Made by a program: the position numbers and the translations under genes. Below are positions 1 through 7,247 of a stretch of DNA of 7,296 nt, piece by piece. Source of the DNA: Burkholderiales bacterium (GTDB lineage Bacteria > Pseudomonadota > Gammaproteobacteria > Burkholderiales > JAEUOS01). Numbering within the stretch: position 1 is the first letter of the stretch; each line of letters begins with the position of its first letter. The notes under the pieces are model-generated. The model had not been told where the DNA came from, made no database searches, and was given only the letters and a program-made list of their open reading frames with translations. The DNA is taken from the NCBI GenBank assembly GCA_947456845.1, contig CANGUJ010000192.1, forward strand, positions 1 through 7,296, read 5' to 3'.

Positions 1-427
1 GCCCGCGGTAGGTACACAGCAGTCGGATGCCGGTGCGGTCGACGTGGAAACCGGGGCACATGGCCCCATCAACCACCTCATAGCGCAAGCCGATGGCCTC
101 GCAGCCCAGTAGATCGGCATACAGTTCTGCCAACCGCACGACATCCGGCGCGATTGCTGGCTGACCTTTCAGCGCTTCCGAAAGTTCGTCGCCAAGCGAA
201 TCATCCGCGCGGAACACTTTCCGAAACCCCGTGCCGAAATTGCGCTCCGCGGACGATCTGGCGGAATGGGAGGCCGCGAACTTGCCCAAATCCCTGCGCC
301 AGACCGCTACTTGCACTTCGGGATCGAAGATGCAGGTCACTTCGCCGGGGGAATCGACCATTCGAATGGTGAGGGAACGGGATCGATCGGCCCTCGCAAT
401 AACCGGTGAGTCTTCCACGACCCGCAT
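1..427 (-). CDS. DUF1826 family protein, N-terminal part (runs off left edge)
   Basis: The reverse strand reads open from ATG at 427 to the window edge, giving 142 residues with no stop; the C-terminus is outside. An AAGAGG ribosome-binding site lies 8 nt before this ATG, which fixes the start. The best landmark is near the end: C124-P-G-F-H128-V-D130, then R135-L-L-C-T-Y-R, which I recognise as the core signature of DUF1826 (family members usually run about 200 residues). No biochemical function is established. The family is known to me mainly from zinc-starvation neighbourhoods beside COG0523 GTPases, which fits this window. The gene diverges from regulator 1, and its own promoter is flanked by two operator copies (450-464 and 489-503), so Zur-type repression is likely. 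Family assignment is from remembered motif, not a search. Confidence 0.8.
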   Translation of the reverse strand, partial: MRVVEDSPVIARADRSRSLTIRMVDSPGEVTCIFDPEVQVAVWRRDLGKFAASHSARSSAERNFGTGFRKVFRADDSLGDELSEALKGQPAIAPDVVRLAELYADLLGCEAIGLRYEVVDGAMCPGFHVDRTGIRLLCTYRG

Positions 428-449
428 TCCGTCAACCTCTTGATGTCAC

Positions 450-464
450 TGCAACAGCGTTGCA
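450..464. promoter_or_regulatory. Zur/Fur-type operator, copy 1 (TGCAA-N5-TTGCA)
   Basis: A perfect inverted repeat of TGCAA and TTGCA around the 5-bp spacer CAGCG. It lies 22 bp before the DUF1826 start codon and over that gene's predicted transcription start. It shares arm sequence and spacing with four other sites here, all upstream of genes expected in a zinc regulon. Which paralogue binds is unknown. Confidence 0.7.
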
Positions 465-493
465 TTATCATCCAAACGGGTCGTTTAACGCAA
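464..493 (-). promoter_or_regulatory. Predicted sigma70 promoter of the DUF1826 gene
   Basis: On the reverse strand, TTGCGT (493-488) and GATAAT (469-464) are separated by 18 bp. GATAAT matches the -10 consensus at five of six bases. Transcription would begin near 457, about 30 nt before the DUF1826 start. The -35 overlaps operator copy 489-503 and the predicted start site falls in operator copy 450-464, the arrangement expected for repression. Confidence 0.6.
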
Positions 494-503
494 TCACATT
501 GCA
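489..503. promoter_or_regulatory. Zur/Fur-type operator, copy 2 (CGCAA-N5-TTGCA)
   Basis: Same 5-5-5 architecture as copy 1, with one mismatch in the left arm (CGCAA in place of TGCAA), spacer TCACA, and the right arm extended to TTGCATTA. It overlaps the -35 of the DUF1826 promoter. Its centre is 39 bp from that of copy 1, close to four helical turns, so bound dimers could face the same side of the DNA. Confidence 0.6.
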
Positions 504-574
504 TTAAGGATGATCCACGCTTCGTTGAGAATGCACTTCGCATTTGCCCCTCATTGATTGTTCCGACAACCCGA

Positions 575-603
575 TTGCAGGCGCACAACGCTTGCTCTAG
601 ACT
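575..603 (+). promoter_or_regulatory. Candidate promoter of regulator 1
   Basis: TTGCAG (575-580) and TAGACT (598-603) are spaced 17 bp, the only reasonable sigma70-like pair close to the gene. It would start transcription at about 609-611, on the start codon itself, implying a leaderless mRNA; consistent with this, no Shine-Dalgarno sequence precedes 611. Both hexamers are imperfect. A start farther upstream among the operators is the alternative. Confidence 0.35.
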
Positions 604-610
604 AAAACGC

Positions 611-1030
611 ATGTCCAAACCTATAGCACCAGCCTCTCCGACAGAGAGCCTGCGCGCGACCGGCGCCCGGGTGACTGGCGCGCGGGTCGCGATACTGAGC
701 CTGCTAACCCAAGCCAATCGTGCGCTGTCCCATCGCGATGTGGAGCAAGCGCTCGCCAACGAGCATGTCGACCGCGTAACGGTCTATCGCGTGCTGGACT
801 GGCTTACCAGCGAGGGCCTGGCGCACAAGATCGCTGATGATGAACGGGTTTTCCGGTTCAGTGCCGTGGGTAAGCATGATGACCCACACGCGCATTTCAA
901 ATGCCGGACATGCGGCGATGTTTTCTGCGTCCCTACCGGTTCGACCCCGAAGCTGAACCTGCCGGCCGGTTTCAAGAGCGAAGAGGTCGAACTCAACATC
1001 AAGGGTACGTGCGCGCGTTGCGCGGGCTAA
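611..1030 (+). CDS. Fur-superfamily transcriptional regulator, Zur-like (paralogue 1)
   Basis: A 139-residue protein with the Fur/Zur layout: an N-terminal winged helix (about residues 14-82, recognition segment near VTVYRVLDWL at 57-66) and a C-terminal dimerisation/metal domain. It keeps H72 and E79, then H89-D-D-P-H93-A-H95, and two CxxC pairs, C98/C101 and C134/C137, the structural zinc site of the family. Such proteins bind DNA as metal-loaded dimers and repress metal-uptake genes. The zinc-type neighbourhood argues for Zur rather than Fur, though the sequence alone does not prove the metal. I chose ATG 611 because the long upstream extension (to 440) is outside the conserved fold and runs through the operators; no good ribosome-binding site is seen. 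A TGARV pair is tandemly repeated at residues 17-26. Operator copies lie 107 bp or more upstream, so autoregulation is possible but not clear. Confidence 0.85.
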   Translation: MSKPIAPASPTESLRATGARVTGARVAILSLLTQANRALSHRDVEQALANEHVDRVTVYRVLDWLTSEGLAHKIADDERVFRFSAVGKHDDPHAHFKCRTCGDVFCVPTGSTPKLNLPAGFKSEEVELNIKGTCARCAG

Positions 1031-1222
1031 TGCCGCACAGGCAGCGGCCTGATACGGACAAGTGCTGTAGCGCAAAAGGTCGGTAACTGCAGTGGCGAAG
1101 CACCGCCAGGCATCCGCGCTAGAACCCAGGGCTCGCACCTTCAATCCCCACTTTTGCGGCAGTGCGTCGCACCGCCCCGGCCGGTTCACTGCCTATCGAG
1201 CAGGGATAACCAGGACCTCATT

Positions 1223-1237
1223 TGCAATCAACTTGCA
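1223..1237. promoter_or_regulatory. Zur/Fur-type operator, copy 3 (TGCAA-N5-TTGCA)
   Basis: Perfect TGCAA/TTGCA arms around spacer TCAAC, upstream of regulator 2. A third TTGCA half-site at 1243-1247 lies one helical turn downstream, followed by copy 4, so the 49-bp stretch 1223-1271 is a dense cluster of half-sites. Confidence 0.7.
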
Positions 1238-1253
1238 TTTGATTGCATTCTAA

Positions 1254-1268
1254 TGCAACATTATTGCA
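1254..1268. promoter_or_regulatory. Zur/Fur-type operator, copy 4 (TGCAA-N5-TTGCA)
   Basis: Spacer CATTA. The arms extend to 8 bp each, TAATGCAA (1251-1258) and TTGCATTA (1264-1271), identical to the arms of the copy before the PEP-CTERM gene at the far end of the window. It lies 37 bp before the assigned start of regulator 2 and very probably overlaps the promoter, although several weak -35/-10 pairs are possible and I cannot choose between them. Confidence 0.75.
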
Positions 1269-1308
1269 TTAATAACCTTCGCGTCTCGGTTGGCGCACAC
1301 ACCGGCAC

Positions 1309-1872
1309 ATGCGGCTTCCCACAACGCCCACGCCCCAACAGCCGTCACAGGACGGCCTGTCCGGAGGCAACGCTGGTATCGACCGCTTGTATGCCACGCT
1401 GGCTGAGCCCCGGAGGTCCGAACCCAGCGTCGCAGAGTTGCGCGCAACGGGAGCGAGAGTCACCCGCCCGCGTTTGGCAATTCTCCGACTGCTTGTCGCA
1501 TCTGAGCGCGCCTTGTCCCACCGTGATGTACGAACGGCATTGGCCGGGGAACGCATCGGTCGGATAACGATATACAGGACTTTGGAGTGGCTCACCAATT
1601 TGGGATTGGCATGCAAGTACATCGATAACGAACGCACTTCTCGATTCACTTTCGGCCGCCGCTCTGACAGTCTGAGTGCCAGTTTCGCGTGCCGTGTCTG
1701 CGGGGATGTATATCCCCTTTCGATCGAGCGTCAATGGCGGATCGACTTGCCGAAAGGGCTGCGACTTGAAGAGGCCCACATGCGACTGCGCGGCACTTGC
1801 ATCTCCTGCAACCCGGGCGCCGGCAATGAATCCACGCCGGGCCCATTCGTTCGTCACGCCAATTGCGGCTAG
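1309..1872 (+). CDS. Fur-superfamily regulator, Zur-like paralogue 2 with altered sensory metal region
   Basis: 187 residues from ATG 1309. Residues 44-167 align without gaps to residues 14-137 of the upstream regulator at roughly half identity (hand count 62 of 124), so the pair is a tandem duplication. The winged helix (ALSHRDV, ITIYRTLEWL) and structural zinc cysteines C128/C131 and C164/C167 are intact. The sensory stretch is not: the three histidines of paralogue 1 (H89, H93, H95) are serines here (S119, S123, S125), and H72 is a cysteine (C102). It may sense a different ligand, bind metal differently or act as a constitutive or heterodimer partner. The start is uncertain: 1309 lacks a ribosome-binding site, and a GGAGG at 1363-1367 points to a shorter protein but has no standard start codon at good spacing (TTG 1387 is 19 nt on). 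A 20-residue tail follows the last CxxC. It heads the GTPase operon behind operator copies 3 and 4. Confidence 0.82.
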   Translation: MRLPTTPTPQQPSQDGLSGGNAGIDRLYATLAEPRRSEPSVAELRATGARVTRPRLAILRLLVASERALSHRDVRTALAGERIGRITIYRTLEWLTNLGLACKYIDNERTSRFTFGRRSDSLSASFACRVCGDVYPLSIERQWRIDLPKGLRLEEAHMRLRGTCISCNPGAGNESTPGPFVRHANCG

Positions 1873-1977
1873 CAAAGCCACCCCGAATGACACCAGAGTC
1901 GCCGAACTTCAACCTTTTTTAGAGGGCAATCGTCCGTGAAACGCGGAATCGACCCTTCAAAAGAATCCCGACACACC

Positions 1978-3222
1978 ATGTCCAGTTCCACGCGCCTTCC
2001 CGTCACAGTCCTGTCCGGCTTCCTTGGCGCCGGCAAGACCACGCTGCTCAACCATATCCTGGCCAACCGCGACGGGCTGCGCGTGGCGGTAATCGTCAAT
2101 GACATGAGCGAGGTGAACATCGACGCCTCCCTGGTCGAACGCGGCGCCGAGAACGCTGGCGCCGCACTCTCCCGCACCGACGAGAAGCTCGTCGAGATGA
2201 GCAATGGCTGTATCTGCTGCACCTTGCGGGAAGATCTGCTCCTGGAAGTCAAACGCCTCGCCGCCGAAGGGCGCTTCGATTACCTCCTGATCGAGTCCAC
2301 CGGCATCGGCGAACCTATGCCGGTGGCCGCCACGTTCGACTTCACCAGCGAAACCGGCGAGTCGCTCAATGACGTCGCGCGCATCGACACCATGGTCACG
2401 GTTGTGGACGCCCACAACCTGCTGGCCGACTTCAGCAGCCATGACCTGCTGAGCCAACGGGGGCAGGTGGCGGGCGACGAAGATAACCGCAGCCTCGCAG
2501 CCTTGCTGACAGAGCAGATCGAGTTCGCCGACGTGGTGGTCGTCAACAAGATCGATAAAGTGGACGCGGCGCGGCGCGAAGAAGTCACATCCGTCGTCAA
2601 GGCACTGAACCCGACCGCCGATATCGCTTTTGTCGATCACGGCCGCGTACCGCTCGCGACCATTCTGGGTACAGGCAAGTTCGACCTCCAACGCGCCAGC
2701 GCGATGCCGGGTTGGGTGCGCGAACTCGAAGGCAAGCACACGCCTGAAACCGAAGCCTACGGTATCACCAGTTTCGTGCTGCGCAGCCGTGAGCCGCTGC
2801 ATCCCTGGCGTTTCTCCACTTTCATGGACATGCCTCTGACGGGACTTGTCCGCGCCAAGGGCTATGTCTGGCTCGCCAGCCGGCCCGACTGGGTGGTGAG
2901 CTATTCGCGTGCCGGCAATACCGCCACCCAAGAACCGGTTGGCCGTTGGTGGGCCGCAGCACCGCGCGAGCGCTGGCCCGCAAGTGGTACTCCCGAGCGC
3001 CGCGACATCGACGCGCGCTGGAAGGAGCCCTACGGCGACCGGCTAAACGAGGTCGTTTTCATCGGACGGAACATGGACCATGCCGCCATCGAAAAGGCCT
3101 GGAAAGCCATGCACCTGAACCATACCGAGACCCGAAAAGGTGGGCTTGGGATGAAGGGCTGGCGTAGCCTGCCCGACCCATTCCCGCAGTGGGAGCGCAT
3201 TGGCGTGCCGGTGCAGGCATGA
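1978..3222 (+). CDS. zigA: ZigA-like COG0523/CobW-family GTPase (putative zinc metallochaperone)
   Basis: A 414-residue cytoplasmic G3E GTPase. Walker A is G14-FLGAGKT (14-21). The family metal motif C78-I-C80-C81 follows a conserved EMSNG; ESTG is at 106-109 and the guanine-specificity motif NKID at 191-194. The C-terminal CobW_C domain spans roughly residues 265-390 (ITSFVLRSREPLHPWRF to NEVVFIGRNMD). COG0523 proteins couple GTP hydrolysis to metal delivery; the Zur-regulated ZigA branch supplies zinc to client enzymes in starvation, and the VIVNDMSEVNID and RIDTMVTVVD stretches match that branch as I remember it. ATG 1978 places the start like other family members. An in-frame GTG at 1936 with a better ribosome-binding site (AGAGGG, 9 nt away) would add 14 residues. 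It follows regulator 2 closely with no operator or clear terminator between, so cotranscription is likely. The symbol is by resemblance, not orthology testing. Confidence 0.88.
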   Translation: MSSSTRLPVTVLSGFLGAGKTTLLNHILANRDGLRVAVIVNDMSEVNIDASLVERGAENAGAALSRTDEKLVEMSNGCICCTLREDLLLEVKRLAAEGRFDYLLIESTGIGEPMPVAATFDFTSETGESLNDVARIDTMVTVVDAHNLLADFSSHDLLSQRGQVAGDEDNRSLAALLTEQIEFADVVVVNKIDKVDAARREEVTSVVKALNPTADIAFVDHGRVPLATILGTGKFDLQRASAMPGWVRELEGKHTPETEAYGITSFVLRSREPLHPWRFSTFMDMPLTGLVRAKGYVWLASRPDWVVSYSRAGNTATQEPVGRWWAAAPRERWPASGTPERRDIDARWKEPYGDRLNEVVFIGRNMDHAAIEKAWKAMHLNHTETRKGGLGMKGWRSLPDPFPQWERIGVPVQA

Positions 3223-3437
3223 ACACGTCCGTCATCCCCCAGAATTATGCGCATTGGCGCCACTGCATCGAATACGAGTGCGGCATTCCGTTGACACTCG
3301 CCTACGTGGACGAGCGCTTGCGCGTCTGGTGCGACCCGGGGAACGAGGAAGCCAGGCGCTTCGCGCAGCTCTATGGCGAGCAACATCGCCAACGGGTCCA
3401 GCAGTGGTTCGAACAGGCGCGCAGCGCGCTGGCATGA
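3219..3437 (+). CDS. Small conserved-type protein of unknown function, translationally coupled to the ZigA-like GTPase
   Basis: 72 residues; the start ATG shares ATGA with the GTPase stop codon, a strong sign of translational coupling. I do not recognise a named domain. The N-terminal half is rich in aromatic and possible metal-binding residues (Y10, H12, W13, H15, C16, Y19, C21, W37, C38). The C-terminal half (43-70) is a likely amphipathic helix, EEARRFAQLYGEQHRQRV followed by QQWFEQA. No signal peptide or membrane segment. A similarly small unknown protein adjoins zigA in pseudomonads, as far as I recall, so this may be a regular partner of that GTPase. A role as cofactor, adaptor or zinc donor/acceptor is inference only. 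Confidence 0.8.
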   Translation: MNTSVIPQNYAHWRHCIEYECGIPLTLAYVDERLRVWCDPGNEEARRFAQLYGEQHRQRVQQWFEQARSALA

Positions 3438-3456
3438 CTCCTGAAAGGTTGCCCCC

Positions 3457-4446
<990 letters not shown>

Positions 4447-4598
4447 ACGCAGCCCGGCCCGGGTTGGCGCCGATGCGGCACCGGCCTACAACGCGCTCCA
4501 GACATGTCGGCGCTGCCGCGACGCCAGGCAAGCCATGTGCGCAACGGACACCCGGCCTACCTGACAAGCGTCACGCAAATCGTCAGTCGGCTCATAGC

Positions 4599-4620
4599 GC
4601 GCCAAATTGAGGCGCATTTT
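4599..4620 (+). terminator. Weak candidate terminator after the GTPase operon
   Basis: GCGCC (4599-4603) and GGCGC (4611-4615) can pair around a 7-nt loop, followed by ATTTT (4616-4620). The stem is only 5 bp and the T-run four, so termination would be partial at best. It falls in the roughly 200-bp gap between the YjiA-type GTPase and the next gene, where I find no operator copy and no convincing gene. Confidence 0.3.
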
Positions 4621-4648
4621 CGACTCACCCCTCCATGTATCGGCGATC

Positions 4649-4933
4649 ATGCCCAAGAATCACAAACCTTGTCCGACATTGAATAGTGAAAAACTCGCTG
4701 GCGAGATCACGCGCGTCCACCTGGACGACGTCGCAAAGGCGTTTGGTCTCGTGGCCGACGCGCTGAACCGCGCCCGAGATCAATGGATCCCCCGCCAGGC
4801 GGTGTTCGAGGCCCTGGTGCACACCTTGGCGGGTCTCGGTTGCGAAGGGCAAACATCGGAGCAGGCGGCGATCGCCCTGGAGGCAGCCGCACACCAGCTT
4901 CGCAACGACTCAAATCCCCGACTCTCTTCCTGA
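4649..4933 (+). CDS. Small helical protein of unknown function upstream of the alcohol dehydrogenase
   Basis: 94 residues from ATG 4649; I do not recognise the family. Nearly all of residues 13-86 looks alpha-helical (EKLAGEITRVHLDDVAKAFGL, then an ALNRARDQW stretch, an AVFEALVHTLAGL helix and an EQAAIALEAAAHQL helix). It has two cysteines (C8, C65), no signal peptide and no membrane segment. No ribosome-binding site precedes 4649; an in-frame TTG at 4607 would add 14 residues, mostly unlike the rest. It ends 7 nt before the alcohol dehydrogenase start, so the two are almost certainly cotranscribed. Even codon bias and a continuous helical pattern support a real gene. Confidence 0.65.
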   Translation: MPKNHKPCPTLNSEKLAGEITRVHLDDVAKAFGLVADALNRARDQWIPRQAVFEALVHTLAGLGCEGQTSEQAAIALEAAAHQLRNDSNPRLSS

Positions 4934-4940
4934 GGCCTCC

Positions 4941-6098
4941 ATGTTGTCCGCGCAGAATTTCATCATTCGCCCGTTGCCGAAAATTGTTTTCGGCAATCAT
5001 GCAAGCCTCGATCTTGCCTCCCACCTCAAGGCACTGGGCCGCCGCTCCGCTCTGGTCGTGACCGACCCTGGCCTGGTACGCGCAGGAGTTGTCACGCCGT
5101 TGCTTGAACGCCTGGTCGCGGCCGACATGACCGTCAAGCTCTTTGACCAGGTCGACGCGAACCCCACAGAACTCAATGTCGAAGCCGGCGCGCAAGCTCT
5201 GCACACGTTGCAGAATCCGGCGGTGATAGCCGTCGGGGGCGGGTCGGCCATGGATTGCGGCAAGGCGGTCGCACTGCTCGGACCGAATGGCGGGTCGGTT
5301 GCCGATCTTCAGGCGGCGGCCCCAAAACTGCCTGGGGCGCCGGTAATCGCCGTTGCGACCACCGCAGGAACCGGCTCGGAAACCAATTCTGCGTGCGTGA
5401 TCACCGACACGAGATCGGGTCGCAAAACGTACGTAATGCATTCCAGCATCGTACCCGTGGTGTCGGTACTGGATCCGCAGCTGACGCTTGGGTTGCCCGC
5501 TTATCCGACCGCAACCTGCGGATTCGACGTGCTCACACACGCCTTGGAGGCCTTCACGTCCCTGCGCAACACCCCGTACTCCGATGGCATCGCGCTGGAA
5601 GCGATCCGTATCGTAACAGCCAACCTGCGCACGGCCGTCCGCGAACCCGGGGATCTGGAGGCCCGCTCGCAAATGCTGGTCGGCTCCTGCATGGCGGCTA
5701 TCGCCTTCAATGTCTCCGGCCTCGGCGCGGCACACGGCACTGGTCATGCATTGTCCGCACGACTCAATGCCGCGCACGGGCAGACGCTCGCAACCATGCT
5801 GCCGCACGTCATGGAATTCAATATGCCTGCCGCGTTCGGGCGCTATGCCAGGGTGGCCCAGGCGCTCGGGGTCGCCGACCCCGCCGCTTCACCGGTGGTC
5901 AACGCCAAACATGCCCTGGACGCTGTGATCGCCCTCCGCCGCGACATAGGTATTGATCGTACAGTGCGCGATTTGGGCGGCACCGGCGAGTTGCTTCCCC
6001 TGCTGGTCGCCGATGCGGAAGCTGACATCGTCAACCGCACCAATCCACGACCACTGCAGAACTCGGATATAGAAGCACTCTATCGCGCCGCATGGTAG
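4941..6098 (+). CDS. Iron-containing (group III) alcohol dehydrogenase
   Basis: 385 residues, the normal length for this family. The NAD(P)-binding GGGSAMDCGKA lies at 99-109, followed by the conserved TTAGTGSE (140-147). The metal ligands align with those of FucO: D196 and H200 in GFDVLTHALE, H265 in AAHGTGHAL, and H279 in AAHGQTLATMLPH; the additional conserved H269 is present. The enzyme should oxidise a primary alcohol or reduce an aldehyde with a divalent metal, commonly iron; the substrate cannot be told from sequence. TGAGG (4931-4935), overlapping the previous stop, serves as ribosome-binding site 5 nt before ATG 4941. No TGCAA-N5-TTGCA operator is found upstream, so a link to the zinc regulon rests only on position. 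Confidence 0.93.
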   Translation: MLSAQNFIIRPLPKIVFGNHASLDLASHLKALGRRSALVVTDPGLVRAGVVTPLLERLVAADMTVKLFDQVDANPTELNVEAGAQALHTLQNPAVIAVGGGSAMDCGKAVALLGPNGGSVADLQAAAPKLPGAPVIAVATTAGTGSETNSACVITDTRSGRKTYVMHSSIVPVVSVLDPQLTLGLPAYPTATCGFDVLTHALEAFTSLRNTPYSDGIALEAIRIVTANLRTAVREPGDLEARSQMLVGSCMAAIAFNVSGLGAAHGTGHALSARLNAAHGQTLATMLPHVMEFNMPAAFGRYARVAQALGVADPAASPVVNAKHALDAVIALRRDIGIDRTVRDLGGTGELLPLLVADAEADIVNRTNPRPLQNSDIEALYRAAW

Positions 6099-6388
6099 CC
6101 GTGCGCGCAGGTCGTTGGTAAGCCTTTACCCCCGCGGCCGCGCGCCACCTTAGTTCGCGCCCTGGACCCGCGGGTCATGCGCGGGCACTTCAAACCGAGG
6201 AGCGTAGTCACCGTCCGGGGCCGACCGATGTGGACTGCAGCTTCAAGGACGGCTGAAAACCTCCGCCCCGCGAACTCCGGCGAACTCGCCTGGGTCCAAC
6301 AACAACTGACGACCGCGGACTCCACGGTCTCGCCGGCCCGATCATGGCGGCGCGCCGGATGTTGCGACACGCCGCCACCTGGTGTTGA
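6099..6388. other. Convergent intergenic region without a recognised gene
   Basis: About 290 bp lie between the tail-to-tail alcohol dehydrogenase and PEP-CTERM genes. I find no RNA gene, operator or T-run terminator. A perfect 12-bp palindrome, GACCCGCGGGTC, is at 6165-6176. The only forward open frame (6177-6497) has no ribosome-binding site, a composition of low plausibility, and overlaps the end of the PEP-CTERM gene. Confidence 0.5.
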
Positions 6389-7210
6389 TCAGCCGCGCCT
6401 GCGCCGCGCCGCCACCGTCAGAAACATCAGTCCGGCAAGCATCATCATGTATGCACCCGGTTCCGGCACCGGCGCGGCGACCGCGAAATCAAAATAAAAC
6501 CGGCCAGAATCCCCATACGGCGACGCAGGGTTCAGGCTTACCAGCTTGAATTCGGCGCTGTAGGTTCCAGGCATGGCATCAGCCGCCACCGAGTAAACCG
6601 GCTTGAATTCGAACGTATTGCCGTGGCCCAACAAGATTGTGTTGGACAGGCCGAACAAATCAACCACCGATTCGGAACCAATCTTCAGACCGGGGGTGGC
6701 ATTGATCAGTTGCAGGCCCACCGTAACCCCGGTCAAGCTGCCTGACCAGCGGTTCGAGCTGCTGTGAAAAAGAATGTCTTCGTCCGTGCCCGGAGCGAAA
6801 GTCGAAAGCGACTGTATCGATGCAATGCCCAGATGACTGTACTCGGAGGCGCCGACCGACGATCGCAAGCGCGACGCATATAGCCCCGACCCCGCACTCA
6901 AAGGCAACGGCGGCTCAAGGGTGGATATCTCGGGAATACGGTTGTTGGCGTTGGTATCCCTGACGCCCGGGAACGGGGCAGGCCCAACATAGCTATAGGA
7001 GCCGATGCCATGGAAATGGTCGCCATGGTCGAGCAGCAATGTCAGCCGATTGTTGTTGATCTGCGGCAAGCCTGCATAGCCGCCACTGGCCACGGTCGAC
7101 AAAGCGTCGAAGCCGACATAAAAGCCAATACCCTCGTCATGCCGCACCTGTGCGGAGGCAGCAAACGACACTGCTGCAAGAGCAGCAAATACTATCCTTT
7201 TCAATATCAC
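6389..7210 (-). CDS. Secreted PEP-CTERM protein with His-rich segment, likely Zur-repressed (All3515-like)
   Basis: 273 residues from GTG 7210. Residues 1-20 form a classic signal peptide (MILKRIVFAALAAV, then SFAASA before Q21). The C-terminus is an exosortase sorting signal: V-P249-E250-P251, a hydrophobic helix (about 253-268) and R269-R272. The mature protein would be exported and its tail processed by exosortase, as known for PEP-CTERM proteins. A His/Asp cluster D61-H62-G-D64-H65-F-H67, followed by GIGSYSYVG, plus H126, H149 and H196, could bind zinc. The layout (FYVGFDAL, GGYAGLPQINNNRLTLL, HFHGIGSYSY) resembles the cyanobacterial All3515-type Zur-repressed proteins as I remember them; this needs a profile search. 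GTG 7210 has GGAG 6 nt upstream; TTG 7204 (MKRIVFAAL) is nearly as good, and the longest frame starts at TTG 7228. The promoter carries operator copy 5. Confidence 0.85.
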   Translation of the reverse strand: MILKRIVFAALAAVSFAASAQVRHDEGIGFYVGFDALSTVASGGYAGLPQINNNRLTLLLDHGDHFHGIGSYSYVGPAPFPGVRDTNANNRIPEISTLEPPLPLSAGSGLYASRLRSSVGASEYSHLGIASIQSLSTFAPGTDEDILFHSSSNRWSGSLTGVTVGLQLINATPGLKIGSESVVDLFGLSNTILLGHGNTFEFKPVYSVAADAMPGTYSAEFKLVSLNPASPYGDSGRFYFDFAVAAPVPEPGAYMMMLAGLMFLTVAARRRRG

Positions 7211-7247
7211 GACCCTCTCCAAGATCAAACCAAATCAAATGACGGAC

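Noticed and set aside
530..544. AATGC-N5-GCATT inverted repeat near regulator 1
   Set aside because: The arms sit 4 bp closer together than in the five operators (AATGC to GCATT spacing 5 rather than 9), so it is not the same site; chance is likely.
440..610. Upstream extension of regulator 1 in the same frame
   Set aside because: It crosses both operators and the divergent promoter, and the added residues lie outside the conserved Fur fold.
1031..1222. Possible terminator or small RNA after regulator 1
   Set aside because: Only short GC-rich stems (for example GCCGC/GCGGC near 1033-1050) without a T-run; nothing supportable.
1914..1919. T-run after regulator 2 as a terminator
   Set aside because: No stable hairpin precedes it, and the GTPase gene follows directly with a ribosome-binding site.
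1957..2931. Long reverse open frame opposite the ZigA-like gene
   Set aside because: It lies wholly over a GTPase with intact motifs and its product is low-complexity Gly/His/Arg-rich.
4707..5807. Long reverse open frame opposite the alcohol dehydrogenase
   Set aside because: It is a mirror of a well-supported dehydrogenase in GC-rich DNA; its translation shows no family motif.
6177..6497. Forward open frame between the convergent genes
   Set aside because: No ribosome-binding site, no recognisable motif, and its second part is antisense to the PEP-CTERM sorting signal.
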